Assembly (NCBI GenBank): GCA_010279815.1
Contig: QEOQ01000246.1
Location: forward strand, 504,662 to 568,661
Length of the DNA: 64,000 nt
From: Brachionus plicatilis
Taxonomy: Eukaryota > Rotifera > Eurotatoria > Ploima > Brachionidae
Reading direction: 5' to 3'
Part shown: piece after piece, positions 38,421-50,836 of the stretch
Layout of the letters: each line of letters opens with the position of its first letter
Numbering within the stretch: position 1 is the first letter of the stretch
Program-made: the position numbers and the translations under genes
Notes under the pieces: model-generated
What the model was told of the DNA's origin: nothing
Database searches by the model: none
The model's input: only the letters and a program-made list of their open reading frames with translations

Positions 38421-39796
38421 CTTTCTATCCTAAACCTCTCAGTACTTTAACATGAAGCATCTTTCATCAATAAAATTTACTTTAATTTATTTTAATTTTT
38501 TTAATGTTCTTGCACTTTGGGATTTTTATTTTTAATCAGCTAATCAAATTTTTAACTAATCAATTGGTAGCCGTAGATGGCTGGTGAAATTTATTTAATT
38601 AGAATATTAAATAATTTTAATAAATAAATAAGATTTTGTTTAAATATTTTTTATTTAATAAATTAGTAAAAAAACAGGAATCTTTCTCTCTTCTTCTTTT
38701 CTCAACAAGCTCAGCTTCGTTATATAAAAAAAGCCATCAAACTTGCTTCATCTGATGCGTATGCGAATCGCATGTTTGGTGTCGCATGTCGTCATGAGAT
38801 GCTGGTAATGTAATGTAATGTTTAATTCACTACATTACATCAATCGATAAATTGTGAGTATTGGTTGAATAGTCAAGACATGGTCGGATTTTTTGAAAAG
38901 CGGAGGAAAAAATGAAGAACCAGAACTGTTTAATTTATTTAATTTGCCTCCTTTTAGGAACAATAAATTTAAAAAGAATTTTGAAAAAAAAAAATATTAG
39001 TTAATATTTGTATAACGAATCTAATTTTGTTAATACATAGCTCAATGGAATCAAAAATACCGTTGTTGATAATAATGCCATTTTAAAGACTTTTCAAATT
39101 CAAAAAAATTTTTAAATATGGTTGAAAAACTTGCTTTGAAGTGTTATGAGAGTAAAGCTCGGTCATAAGAAAGAGAGTTTCTTGACGAAGGTTCATAGTT
39201 TTAATGCTAGCGATTTTATATGAGAGACAGTTTAATTTTAGCGTTTTGATGAAGGACAATTTTGAAAACAAATAGAGTTCATCAAAATTAATTTTTTTTT
39301 TTAAGTTTTAGAGATGCCAAAAGTTGGTCTTAGTTTAAATTTAATTTATTTTTAATTGGATTATTTTGGAGGGTATTGAGGTTTTTTGGTTCCAGTTTTT
39401 GTTTAGGGTAAACGCTTCAATGACATAAGAAAATTGAGATAGATAGTCCGTTTTGTACAACAAAAATATCCTGATACAAACTTTTTTCAACCCAAATTTA
39501 GTCTCTGCAATAACTCTGCAATCTAATTATAGTGATTTTCTAATACCAGTGGAACAAATATTGGTGATTAGTTTTTTTTTACCTTTTTTTATATATTTAA
39601 TTTTTTTTTTTTTTTTACTCTTTCTCCTTCAATGGAGGTTAATTTAACAATAACAATAATAATAATAATAATAATAACTAATACATTTAGTGCTTTGCAG
39701 ACTTGCAAGTTTTTACAGAGTTTTTGCAGAGATTGAATTCGGGTGGTACAAGGTTTGTATCAGCTGATACCAGACTTGGGCAAAAGTCATCAAGTC
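38421..39796. other. spacer with LINE-like tail
   Basis: Around 39620-39680 a CTCCTTCAATGGAGG hairpin followed by GTTAATTTAACAATAACAATAAT repeats resembles the 3' end of the LINE type seen again at 41090-41144. TAATG microsatellite words lie near 38808-38850. No gene recognised. Confidence 0.45.
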
Positions 39797-39849
39797 AAAG
39801 TCAAGTCAATTGACTTGACTTTATGATCCGAGGCTCCCTCGGATCATAA
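39797..39849. repeat. two adjacent perfect hairpins
   Basis: A perfect 26-base palindrome centred on AATT (core GTCAAGTCAATTGACTTGAC) spans 39797-39822. It is followed by a 13-base-pair stem (TTATGATCCGAGG, loop CTC) at 39821-39849. Upstream, CAGACTTGGGCAAAAGTC is a hAT-like terminus, so these may be the inside of a damaged MITE. Confidence 0.75.
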
Positions 39850-40109
39850 AATTTCATTTCGTTCGGTACAGTTAAATAAACAAATTAATGAATAAATTTG
39901 TATCAATTTACGCAATATTCTTATGAGTATTGGTTAAATATTCAAGACACATGGATTGACAATGAGCTCATTTTTAATATTAATAATAAAAATAATAATA
40001 AGCTAGAGCAAGCAGGCTTGCGGAGACGACTTACTAAGGAAGTCGTCTATGGTAGCTGCTTTACAGTGTGTTTTTAAAAAAAAAGTTTTCATAAAAAATA
40101 GGTTGGTGT

Positions 40110-40870
40110 GTGCCTATTCTGAACACTTGGAGTGTAGACGGCGCTGCTGTCCCGGTGGTCGCTGAGGAATAATTATACCGTTACACTGGGGCTCCGCAAC
40201 CCCCATGTCCACCAGGATATTTCCATGCGTCGAGTCTGTTATTGAACTGTTTTACAGTCCAGGCACCGATTACTCGCTCAGTGGTTCAGTTCGTAGGTGC
40301 TTGGATGGAGGGATGCCTCTTGTGTCCATTTTCTTAAGAATGTTGCTGTCTATGGCAGTGTAGGGGGACCAGACCACAGCTGCATACACTAAGTGGGGTC
40401 CAATATATTTGCAGTATAGCGTTGTGAAGGTAGAGTTGGTCCAGAATTTAAAGACGTTCTTCTTAGCTGTCCAAGGATGGAGATGGCCTTATTAGCTTGG
40501 GCTTTGATATTGCTGGAGAACTTGTTCTGGACGGATCTGCAGAACTCCATTACTTTGGTTTTGAAAAGTATCTGCCTAGTAATGGATCATTCAGCGAGTG
40601 CCTCAAAGTCCCGTCGTAGCGATTCCAAGTCGTTTACATTACGGATGGTTGCGATGAGCTTGAGTCGTCCGCGAATAGCTTGATGACGTGTTTTACTATA
40701 TGAGGAATGTCGTTGATGAAGATAACGAACAGGAGCGATCCTAGAACACTGCCTTGAGGGACTCCACTAGTGACTTGTTTCCAGTCCGCCACAAACTGTC
40801 CTATTGCTACTCGCTGCATTCGACCTGATAGGAAGTCTCTCATAATTCTTTTGTGTCCTTTTTTGAATAT
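40110..40870 (-). mobile_element. LINE reverse transcriptase remnant with catalytic FADD box
   Basis: Minus-strand reading gives MRDFLSGRMQRVAIGQFVAD, SGVPQGSVLGSLLFVIFIND and IKLFADDSS, the palm motifs of a CR1/Jockey-type reverse transcriptase. Stops and shifts follow (for example after the FADD box). Downstream pieces such as KTFFKTFW-like and GPHLVYAAVVWSP can be found in shifted frames. The element is dead but keeps the active-site region that the other LINE pieces here have lost. Confidence 0.85.
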
Positions 40871-40984
40871 TCTGTCGTTTTATGTTCTTTTCTTAGAAGA
40901 AAGAAATTATTGTTTTTTGTATCCTTTATATGATTTTGCGAAGAAAATTTTTTCCGCGATTAAATTTCAATAATGAACATGAAC

Positions 40985-41144
40985 CATAAACAATCGGATA
41001 ACTATATACTAGGTTATCATTTTTTCTTATTCTCAAATTGTATTTTTTCTATTTTATAAACTTTTTATTGTATAATATTTAAATTTTACTTCTCCAAAAT
41101 GGAGGTTAATTGCTAATCAATAAATAAATAAATAAATAAATAAT
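40985..41144 (+). mobile_element. LINE 3' end with ATAA repeat tail
   Basis: CTTCTCCAAAATGGAGG forms a short hairpin, followed by TTAATTGCTAATC and a run of AATA units to about 41144. Similar ends occur at 39620 and, more loosely, at 47150. This layout is typical of CR1-like 3' termini, with no coding part attached here. Confidence 0.6.
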
Positions 41145-41262
41145 AAACAATAAAGATTAACTAATTAGAACAATCATTACATTTCCAAATTTTCTTAGTT
41201 GATGCCTAAGATCTCTTAGCATACTACTTTTTTACTACTACTTTTTTCACTAGCGAAAAAAG

Positions 41263-41803
41263 GGCAAATTGAAGTTTCAGATCAAATTTTAAGATCAAAA
41301 CGATCATTTAAAATTTTAAACTTAATTAATCTAATGATTTTAATAATTTTTAAGAAACAAATATTAAACTTTACTAGACATGTTATGTCTAATAACGGCT
41401 CATTATAAAATTAACATCAAAATGATTAATCTCATATTTATTTATCAAAAACAATCAATAATTTAAATAATTCAAGTTAAGTTAATTCACAAATTCAAAT
41501 TTATAACTTTTTTATCCATTCATTCAAACTTAAACAATTTTATTTTTCTACTTTAATACATTTTAAATTTTAAGATAGTTAATTTTTTTCTTTAAAAACA
41601 AGTTTTCATTAAAATCAATTAAAATATTTAAACCTATTAAAGTTTAATAAAAAGGGACATTTTAAAATTTTAAATATGAAATAAACTTGACATGACATGT
41701 CAAGTAATTGCTTTTGAAAAAATTTATTTTTTCTTTTTTATTTAAAAAAATATTACAATTTATATTTTGATCTTTTGATCTTGATCTCAAACTTCAATTT
41801 GCC
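41263..41803. mobile_element. MITE, GGCAAATTGAAGTT family, 8-base duplication GAAAAAAG
   Basis: It starts GGCAAATTGAAGTTTCAGAT and ends in the inverse of GGCAAATTGAAGTTTGAGAT. GAAAAAAG lies directly on both sides (41255-41262 and 41804-41811). The interior is collinear with the copy at 58277-58802 and inverted relative to 30772-31287. Confidence 0.88.
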
Positions 41804-41963
41804 GAAAAAAGTATCTTTTTTGCGTCTCCTAAAATAGTATAAAATTTTCACTAATAGAAAAAGACAAATGATAATTGATGTGTTTATTTAATATTATGAT
41901 AAATGTAAAAATAAAGTTATATGTTAAGGATATCTTAGTCTATTTTAAGTAAAAAAAAAAATT

Positions 41964-42156
41964 CTAAACTACGTCTTTTTCGTCAGAACTGTCCACTAAG
42001 TCTACATCCTCATCATCACTATCTGGCTCAGGTTCTTTTTCATCGGAATTTTGTTGTTTTCGTTTGTTTCTAAAGCTGAACAATGGCATTACGTTCTTAA
42101 TGTAAACACCAACGTCAATATGATTCTCATCTAACATCTTTTTGTAAATTTTCTTT
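41964..42156 (-). other. coding-looking terminal exon with acidic tail
   Basis: After a minus-strand acceptor (CACTTACAG) a frame of 64 codons runs to TAG: KKIYKKMLDENHIDVGVYIK, then MPLFSFRNKRKQQN and a strongly acidic end (SDDEDVDLVDSSDEKDV). Composition is codon-like. No upstream exon was found before the bHLH gene, and it lies between inverted repeats, so it may belong to a transposon gene. Confidence 0.35.
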
Positions 42157-42420
42157 CTGTAAGTGTTAAATTTTCACTAGCGAAAAAAGTATCATTTTGG
42201 TTTGGTGAAAAAAGTAGTATCTACGCTTAGCATAAAGTTTAAATAAAGTTTAAAATAAGAGTGAACCAACAAGCTAAAAATTAATTTTAAGATTTATTTT
42301 TAAAAATATTTAATAAATTTAATTAATTTAAGAATTTGATTTAAAAAAAAAAATAATAATTTAATCGGCATTAAATAGTAGAAAAAATCACAATTTTGTA
42401 CACAAAAAAAAAAAACAATT

Positions 42421-43392
42421 TCAAATATTAAGGCCCGACTCGCACTCATTTAAGTAATATTCAGCTTTGACGTCATTATTGTTATAGTGGTAGAAATTTG
42501 AGCCTGCAGTCGAAGACAACGATGACGACGAACAAGACGACATATTTGACTTATTAACAGGCGACATTTGAATATTAATTTGAGCTGTGCCGACTTCATT
42601 CGGATAGTAACCATTGAACGAATTGCTGTTCTCGTAATTTTCCGGGTATGCACTATATCCTTGATTGTTGTAATAGTAATTAGTGTTGTAATAATTGCAC
42701 TCTGTGTAGTTGTAGTAGCCGGGTGGATAAGAGTTTTGGTATTGTTGAAGTTGAGAGGTGGCGTACACAGACTCGGCGCAATTTGATTTGGGAGTGGAGC
42801 ACGTTGAAGTGTTCTGGATGGTGGATGGGGAGCTGGGCGCCGCTTTGCTAGGCGACGAACAAGCCTTGTTCAGTGTGGCCTTGAACTTATCGGCCAGGAT
42901 CTGAGTGCTGTTCGAGCACACAGACGAAGCTGGAGAGGACATGAGCGACGAAGCAGACGAGCCACTCTTGCTCAGCTGAAACAATTGCTGAGAATTGGCT
43001 GGAGCGAACTTGACTAGATATTCAATGTACTCAATGGCTGCTTTTAAAGTTTCAACTTTGCTCATTTTTTTGGCCGACTGGAGACCGGAGCCGTTCGCTG
43101 CCGGCTTGGTATGAGGCAAATATTTTTGTAGCTGAGAGAAATAGTCGTTTATGGTGCGGACTCGGCGGCGCTCGCGAGCGTTTCGCTTCGAGTTCGACGG
43201 AGCCTTGGCAAAGTGGCCTTTTTTGAAGCTTGTCGTGCTCAGCTCAAAGGACTGGATCGAGTCGGCGCTCTTTTTCTCGCCCATTGTCTGAAAGTCGAGT
43301 TTCTTGCGACAGTAGGGTGTCTCTGGCTCCAGTTTGCTGTTCGTCGAATTGACCAGCACATTCAGCTCGCTTTTAATGTGATAACTTTGCAT
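42421..43392 (-). CDS. achaete-scute family bHLH transcription factor
   Basis: Proneural-type transcription factor expected to bind E-boxes as a heterodimer with an E-protein. The single exon gives 323 residues from ATG at 43392. The bHLH (about residues 77-135) starts KRNARERRRVRTINDYFSQL, with basic-region NARERRRV and DNA-contacting Glu. A loop (TKPAANGSG) precedes helix 2, KKMSKVETLKAAIEYIEYL, and both halves match achaete-scute proteins. The rest is low-complexity: a Ser-rich segment after the bHLH and an Asn/Tyr-rich tail (YYNYTECNYYNTNYYYNNQG) with activation-domain character. The usual short C-terminal achaete-scute motif is not obvious. A splice-acceptor-like TTTCTTCTAG lies about 45 bases before the ATG. 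An in-frame codon run extends six codons upstream of this ATG without another ATG, so this start is preferred. Confidence 0.88.
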   Translation of the reverse strand: MQSYHIKSELNVLVNSTNSKLEPETPYCRKKLDFQTMGEKKSADSIQSFELSTTSFKKGHFAKAPSNSKRNARERRRVRTINDYFSQLQKYLPHTKPAANGSGLQSAKKMSKVETLKAAIEYIEYLVKFAPANSQQLFQLSKSGSSASSLMSSPASSVCSNSTQILADKFKATLNKACSSPSKAAPSSPSTIQNTSTCSTPKSNCAESVYATSQLQQYQNSYPPGYYNYTECNYYNTNYYYNNQGYSAYPENYENSNSFNGYYPNEVGTAQINIQMSPVNKSNMSSCSSSSLSSTAGSNFYHYNNNDVKAEYYLNECESGLNI

Positions 43393-43496
43393 TTTGGTTG
43401 CTCGTTGCAATTCAAGTGGGATAGCAATGAATCTAGAAGAAATAATAACAAAAAAATCTCGTATTTATTTTGTTTTTTGTTTCGTAGTGAATTTAA

Positions 43497-43554
43497 AAGC
43501 CAATCAAATAGTCGAGCCCACCTACTCGAGATAAAACAATCGACTAATTGGCTT
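43497..43554. promoter_or_regulatory. inverted CCAAT-box arrangement upstream of the bHLH gene
   Basis: AAGCCAAT at 43497 and its inverse ATTGGCTT at 43547-43554 enclose a second inverted pair, AGTCGA and TCGACT, with CTCGAG between. The whole is an imperfect palindrome about 105 bases upstream of the start codon. A CACGTG E-box is at 43781-43786. A regulatory role is inference from position and symmetry. Confidence 0.4.
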
Positions 43555-43786
43555 AGTGGTGGAAATTTTTTTTGATTGGTTTTCGAGTCGATTTTTTGTA
43601 CCTGATGATTTTTTGATTAAATTTTCTCGCAAGAAAAGAACAGAAAAAAGAAAAGATAAAATAAGAAATTAGATAATTTTTAAATAGAGCCGAATTTGCT
43701 TCGATAAGAGAATTGAAATTTATTGACGCGTACGTCTAATTAGAAAATTTAATTGCATCCCTAGATATTAAAGAAGCGTACACGTG

Positions 43787-45229
43787 CAACCAAAATTCAT
43801 CTATTTCCTCCAGTTCACTGAAAGACCTTGAACTAAAAATTTACTCCATTAGCCAATCAAAATTGCTTCGAACACTGTCAAACAAACAGTGAAGATAGAG
43901 ATGCAATCCTTGATATTACGTAATCGTCATCCAAGATTTCATTGGTCTAACTCAGTCAGCTAACACAGTTTGAGCAAACTCGATTATGTAATCACTTGCC
44001 CTTTGCAAGCCTTTTATTTTGCAAAGCATCACTTTGCAAACTTGACATCGTGAACAAAAAAACTACTACATAAACCACTAACTTTTTGTAATAACTTCGG
44101 ATTTCATTTAATAAACTATAAAATAGATATTTAATTTTTTTATTCATTTTTTGTGTGAATTTTTTTTCAAGTCTGTACTGTACAAGAAAATTAAATAAAT
44201 TTAAAATTTTTAGATTTCATTAATAAAATTTATTGTTTTATTTATTTTAAAAATTAGGCTAGATTCCTCGATGACAAAAAAATTAAATAAAAGTGATTTG
44301 AAACTCATCATAATGCAAGTTTATTCATATTAGTTTATTCTTATTCGCTTTTTTGATTTATTTCTTATTTTTATTTTTTCATTACCCAAAATGTATTTTT
44401 TGAAATAAAAAGAAGCCAGAATAAAAGATAATTATTTTAAAAATTAAAAAAAAAAAATTTAACCGTGGCCTTATAATTCATAGAATCCACTTGTAGCATT
44501 TTAGCTTCAAAGTTAGCACGTTTGACCAGTACAATTGCTATTTTTATTTTTGCCAATTCTGGTATTGAAAAATGTGCAAAAAAAAGAATTTTGAATGATG
44601 TTTTTTAAATTATACACAGAAAAAAAAAATTTTTTGGTCAAATTTCAAGCGTTCAATCTTGCTCAAAAATTTTTAGATGCGCAATCAAATTTCATCACAG
44701 ATATTTAATTTTTTTAATATTTCAAAGCTTTATTTTTTAAACTTTTGAAAAAGGATTGTAATTTCTAAAAATGCAATGAAATTTAATTGCTCATTTAAAA
44801 ATGTTCGAGCAAGATTGAGCGCTTGAAATTTGATCAAAAATTTTACTTTGCTCTATTCACTTAGCATCGTGATTTTGTCTTTAAAGCGAAGCAACTAATT
44901 TAGAAAAAATTCAAAGACCCAATCCAAGACCAAAGCAGAAAATTTGAAAAAAAAACTTTAATTTATCTGAATTTTGTAAATAATTTCTTTAATTTGATTT
45001 AAATTTCCAAACATTTGAACTATTTAATAACCAAATTTATTTACATCCTAATTGCCATTTTAACTCATCTTTTCGATTGAATTCAAATCACTTCTTTATG
45101 TTTGTTTTAATCTCATTTTACCTCAATAGCCTATCAAAAATAGTGTTAAATAAATCATGGATTCAAATTAAGTACTTAACAACATTTGGCTGAAAGTGAG
45201 GATTTGGTAGCATCCTAACCTGTCTAAGT
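43787..45229. other. upstream region of bHLH gene; includes one inverted repeat
   Basis: Moderately GC-rich until about 44050, consistent with a control region. An inverted repeat lies at about 44628-44856: TCAAATTTCAAGCG and CAATCTTGCTC on the left face GAGCAAGATTGAGCGC and TTGAAATTTGA on the right. It is probably another MITE without an identified duplication. No gene seen. Confidence 0.5.
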
Positions 45230-45790
45230 AACTCCCAGACTATATTTCTTAAGACTTTAATCTTAAATTTAAATGAGGAAAAAGTCAAACTCTTAGAAAT
45301 CACATTAGACTCAAAACTTACATTTAGTCAAATGGTGGATGAATTAAAGGAGCGCTGTTATTCAAGGCTTAATATAATAAAATATCTCTCAAATAGAAAA
45401 TGGGGTCTAAAACCAAAAAAATTAGATAACCTTTACAAATCCTTCATAGGATCAATCTTGGATTATTCTTTTCCTTGTTTAAATTCATTCTCAGAAACTA
45501 ACATCAAAGAAATACAAGTTATTCAAAATTCAGCAGTCCGACATATTTTGAAGCTGATAAAGGATACTCCCTCCAATATTGTACACCAAGAGGCCTTCAA
45601 TAAACTAAATCTACTAACAGTTTCAAATCGACTTAGTTGAATGAGAGATTCGTCAGGGCAGGATTGAGCCATTATGTTCCACTGGTCGTCACAATGGTGG
45701 AAGAATATAGAGAAGATTTTGAATCAAGATATATCGAATACCCAACTCCTAACAATTTCTTCTTTTTTCCCTGAACTATCAAATATTTAA
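45230..45790 (+). mobile_element. LINE reverse transcriptase C-terminal fragment
   Basis: An open stretch encodes EEKVKLLEITLDSKLTFSQM, ERCYSRLNIIKYLSNRKWGL, LYKSFIGSILDYSF and IQVIQNSAVRHILKL. These are the conserved post-catalytic blocks of Jockey/CR1-type reverse transcriptases. It begins inside the domain, ends after TVSNRLS in a stop, and lacks the FADD site. A more decayed copy is at 38150-38420. Confidence 0.85.
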
Positions 45791-48700
45791 ACATGTCTTA
45801 CCTCTAGTTATTTCAACATATCGTTTTTAATTATCTTTTTATTACTTAGAATTATCCTTTTTTATATATTCTAAATGAGCATTGGCTCGGAACAGATAAA
45901 CAAATAGAAAAAAAGGTTTATTATCATTTATTTTTAACACTTCTATGTAATCAAATGTTTAAAAAGTATAAAATTCAAATCTACTTATCGTAAGCAAAAA
46001 AAAAGAAGCTTTTTTTCAAAAAATTAACAAACTGCTCAAGGCAAACTGGCTCTAATCTTTTAGATAAAAGAAGATCAGTTAATGCGAATAGGTGCAATTA
46101 ATTGAAATCATTTAAATTCAAAAAACACAACGCTCAGATCAAGCTCTCTCTCTCTGATTCTACTTTTGCAGAGCCTTGAGGCCTCATAAACTGCCAAATA
46201 AATCGAATTTCCCTTCGTAAATATTGAGATAACAAGAAATGATAAGTCGTCGGAATATTTTCTCAGAAAAAAAATTCTATTTGCTCAGTGCAAATAGATG
46301 CATTGATATGTGCAAGTTTGGCCATTGTTTGCATTTAATATAAGAAATAAAAAAAGAAAGTATTGAACAAGATCAATCGATAGCGACATATTTTGCTACT
46401 CGCTGATTTCAAGCTAGTTCTATTTGTCCAATCGATTACAAATCGAACATTAAAACAAGCGTCACATAAGCAAATAAAAACACACTTTTCTTCTAATAAT
46501 ACACTTTAATTCCAATAAAATTCCATTACTCACTTACAAGAATGTGCTTTTTATTAATTTGCGGCAACATGCTTTCTTCTGCCACTAATCTTCAGGATTA
46601 AGTGCTTCTTGTTGGATAAGAAAGTTTGTATGGACACAGCTCAAATAAGCCCAAGACACGTTCAAGTAGACTTGTCAATACCTCGGGCTAATTATTTGAA
46701 CACACCGTGACAAATTATTATTTAGTTCAATTGCTGCAAAGTCTCAGCTTTTGGTAAATTGAATTTTGCTCAAAGTTTATTAAATGGAATCCGAAGTTAT
46801 AACAAAAAACTAGTGGTTTATACAATAGCTATAGCAAAAAAATACAACAAGTTGAAAATGAAATTTTTTTAATTGTAAAAATGGAAATTATGTACACCTT
46901 TAATTTTTGAGACCGTCAAAACCATACCCAAATTAACGATGACCTTAAAGATTCACAAAACACAACTAGCCCATCTCACAAATACTGGAACCCTTTGACA
47001 AGTTCAGACATGTTACCTGGAACCTGGATCGTCAAATCAACATCGAACTAAACTCCTAAAAAAAAAAACTTTTTGTCTTGTATCATTTTCAAAATTTTGT
47101 TCACTTTTTTCTTAATTATCAAAACTACTTAACACGGGGCTGAAAGGGAGGTTAATTACCATTCCAAACTGCCCGGGGTCCTCCCCTAACTATTATTTTA
47201 ATAAAAAAATAATAAAGAATTTAATTTTTGAATTAGAAACAAAAAAATTTAATTTTTCAATTTTTTTTGTCACCGCCGAATCCGGCGTAATTTTTTTCTT
47301 CAAATAAATAAATAAAAAAAAAAAAAGTCAAGTAAATTTAAAATGAAATAAATTTTTTCTATTTTGTTCTTCCTTTGCTTCTTGTTGCTTAATTTAAATG
47401 TGTTTGTGCGAGCTTAGTGCGAGAGAGCAAATAGAGAGAGGACGACCAGCATTTGGTCGATGTTTTTGTTTGAGTAATTTTTGTTTAGAATCAATTTGAA
47501 GAAAACAAAAAAATCGCGACCTGTTTGCTAATACTTTAGAAAAATAATCACTTATTGGTTAGACTAGGTTAGTGTTAAATATTTAATTAATTTATAAACA
47601 CGCTTCGGCTGAGTTCCGGCGGTCAAACTCTTGGTCATTGATAAATAGATGTTTTATTAACGAGCAATAAACAGCTAAATTTTGTTTCCTCTCTCTATTT
47701 CTCTCTCTGTCGGACATCTGTCCGTGTGTATTCAATGAATAAGCTCAAGTCACAAGTTTGACTAGTGGTTTCACCTGCTTTGGACTTGTGAATTAAAATT
47801 AATGACTTTTTAGCATCATCAGATCACTTAACTGATACCTGAAATGTATACTGGCACACATTAAAAGCTAGTGCTGATAATTTGCTTTCAAAACACTGTA
47901 ACTCGAGTCCATTGGCGATGTGTGTGTGATTTTAATGGCGTTTACTCTGAATACTAGGTTTGAATTCCGCACTCTGGCTCAATGTCTATCTGTTTATTTT
48001 GTTGTTCTATTGAAAATCACATTTTTAAATATCAATATCATTTTAATTAATCAAGAACATTTTTGAAAATTAAAATCTATTTTTTGTTTAATTTTTTCCC
48101 AACATCTTGCAGATAAAAAAATGAATAGCTTAAAAATATTTATTAATAAATTTGTGAAATTAAAATGAAAAATATTTGTAGAGAAAATTGCTTTACAGAT
48201 AAAATAAATAAAAAAAATACTTGAGTTTCTATTTAAAGAAATAAACTAAATCACACAAAAGAAAGATCTTGATTTGAATTTGAAAATGAGTTTTTTTTTG
48301 AATTTTTAAATCTTTCTCTTAGAGCAATTAAATTCATAAAAAATGTTAGAATTTATTTTAAATTAATTTTTTTCTCGATCAAGACTAGGCGGCATAATTA
48401 ACAGCAGAGACGAAATTAATATTATTATTTATTGACTTTTATGATTGTTTTAGAATAAAATAAATAAAAAGAACGGCTGTCTTTCTTAGAATAATTCATG
48501 TTTAGCTACTTTTTAAAATTTATTTTCCAAAGTTTTATTCATTCACCAAGTTGATTTTTCCATAAAAATTAAACAATTGTGTTTGATAGTTTTTCCCGCA
48601 AGTCTGATGGTGATTATGATGACTTGAATCAAATTTTTTGATTCAAGGTATTAATAACAATTTTTTTAATCAAAAATTTACTTTAAAGGAGGCTTAAAGA

Positions 48701-50836
48701 ATACTGATCAAAACTGTTCTGGAGACGAATTCCAAATTTTTTTTTCAAATAATTAAAATGTTTTTTTTTATAATTGATTAATAAATAAAAAATGTAAAAA
48801 AGGTCCGTTTTAATTTCTAATTTGTTTGGAATATGGAAACTTTTCTTTTTCTTTATTAGATTTTGAAATAATTATGGCAATTGCATTTTACTATTGAGCA
48901 TAAGATAATTATTTTTAATAAATTACACAATAAAATTATTTAAAAAGATAAGTAGAGTTTCCATAAATTGTTATCCGTTAAAAATATTGATGATTATTTG
49001 TACTGATTTTAAAAAATTTTAAATTCTCTTAATTTTGGAGAAATGACACAAGTGTAAATGGTACAGTAAATTTGGTAAATTCTGTTATTTTTACAAGAGG
49101 CTCACGATAAATATAGAAAAAAAGTTAATGTTATTGAATTTTTTTCACTACTTGGAGTAGTTTATCAACTAATACTGTATCAACTTCATCAGTTTAAAAA
49201 ATATTTAATTTTAATAAATCCAGCGCCTACAATGGTCGTAAAGCTGCTATGAGCTTCATTTTATACCACGTCTTTAACTTAAGATATCGAAATTTTGTAT
49301 TAATTAATACATTTGATTCTTTCATTAATTTTTAATAAAAGAATTAAAAAATATAATTCTAAACTAATTAAAAAAAGAATTTTTTATAAATAAAAGTAAT
49401 TAAAATTTGATTTAGTTCACTAATTGACTTCCACTTGAATAAAATCTTCCAAAATTTAAAAATTTATATTTCATAAAAATAAGTCAGTAATGTTCAGAGA
49501 AGAGGTTTATTTATTTATCTACAAAAAATAACCACTAGGTCAGCTGCTTGAAGGTTAAGCGCCCTTCTTTCAGCAAAAAAAACAATCAAAAAATTGAATT
49601 TTGTAATTAATGAATAACAAAATAATTAATATTTTTTCATAAAAGAAAAAAAATTTTAAATTAAGTACTTATAAAGAAATTTAATAAAAAAAACTTTTCC
49701 TTTAATTTATAAAAATATAAAAAGAAAACCTAGTATAAAAAAAGCATCTATTCAAAATTTATTTGCATTCAAATTTTAAAATTGTTTTTAAGTTGTTAGC
49801 AAATTTTAAATAAAATCAAGTTAGATTTAGAAAATTTTTTGAAATTTTTTATTTTTTGTTTTGGTTTAAAAAATCATGTTTAAACATTTATATTTAAAAT
49901 AATTTGCATCATTTTTTGTCCCAAACTTCACCTTTTTCAAATGCAATATAAGATTGATTTTTTATTTTAATTAAGAGGATTAAAACGAATGCTTAAGCCA
50001 TTCGAACAAATACTGGGTTAAACTCATAACTTTTTCATAACTTAAAATTAAATTTTATTTGGTTTCGAAATTTTTAAATATTTTTTATTCAAGAAACAGA
50101 AATTTCGATTTTATAACAAAAAAATTTTTTAAGAATTTTTTTATTGACAAGGGTCTTAGTCCAAGATCATTTAGAAAAAAAAAAGAATTTTTTTAAATAA
50201 TCAATAAAATAATTTTTTATTAATTTCAATAAAATAAATATTTTTGAACACGCTTTGTCAATTAAAATAAAAAAAGCTTAAAACTTCAAATTTATTTAAA
50301 CAGTTGACTGTTGAAACGAAATAAACAAATTAAGCAAGATTGTTTTTGGGACATTTATGGATGAGAAGTTTTCAAACAAAGCCGAGTGAACAATACTGGA
50401 CGAACATTAGCCACAAAAAAGTCAATCAGATAAACAAATGCGCACAGGGAGCTAATTAGTTCTCTAAATCATATAATTGCTATCATACAATTTAACCTTG
50501 AGGGCTAATCGAACATTTAAAACAAATAAATCTCGAGTGACTCGAGTATTTTAATTGAAAATTCAAGAGTATTGGACACACTTTTGAATAAAACTTGTGG
50601 CCAAGTGCAGGTAAACAAAAATTTAATGCTAGAGTGACTTACTGTTGTTCTTGACAGAAAGTTATGTTTCAATGAACACTGACAATACTCACAAATTTAT
50701 TAATGTGTTGCCAAATACGATCAATTAATTTGAGAGAAAGAGGAAATTGAATTTCTATGACAAAATTTGAAAATTTTTCCCAATCAAATTTTGATTATTT
50801 TTACAAGAAATTGAGTGATTAATAATTCAAAGTTGA
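45791..50836. other. long gene-poor interval
   Basis: No supported gene over 5 kb. A LINE-like tail (GGGAGGTTAATTACC) lies near 47150. A tRNA-type B-box (GGTTTGAATTCC) at 47960-47971 hints at a SINE. CT/GA runs occur near 46140 and 47690. Parts of 46.1-46.8 and 47.3-48.0 kb are less AT-rich than the rest and could hold regulatory DNA. No ORF longer than chance was found. Confidence 0.45.

Larger units (their letters stand above)
41216..42233. mobile_element. possible DNA transposon with inverted CTTAGCAT...ACTACTTTTTT ends
   Basis: CTTAGCATACTACTTTTTT near 41216 and the inverted CTTAGC...ACTACTTTTTTCAC near 42233 face each other. CTAGCGAAAAAAG is also repeated inside both ends. Between them sit a younger MITE (41263-41803) and a minus-strand coding-looking exon (41964-42156). 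The pairing is imperfect, so the element as a unit is a hypothesis. Confidence 0.45.

Noticed and set aside
43548..43600. tRNA-like A and B boxes (TTGGCTTAGTGG ... TTCGAGTC)
   Set aside because: Spacing is too short and no cloverleaf forms; it overlaps the symmetrical upstream element of the bHLH gene.
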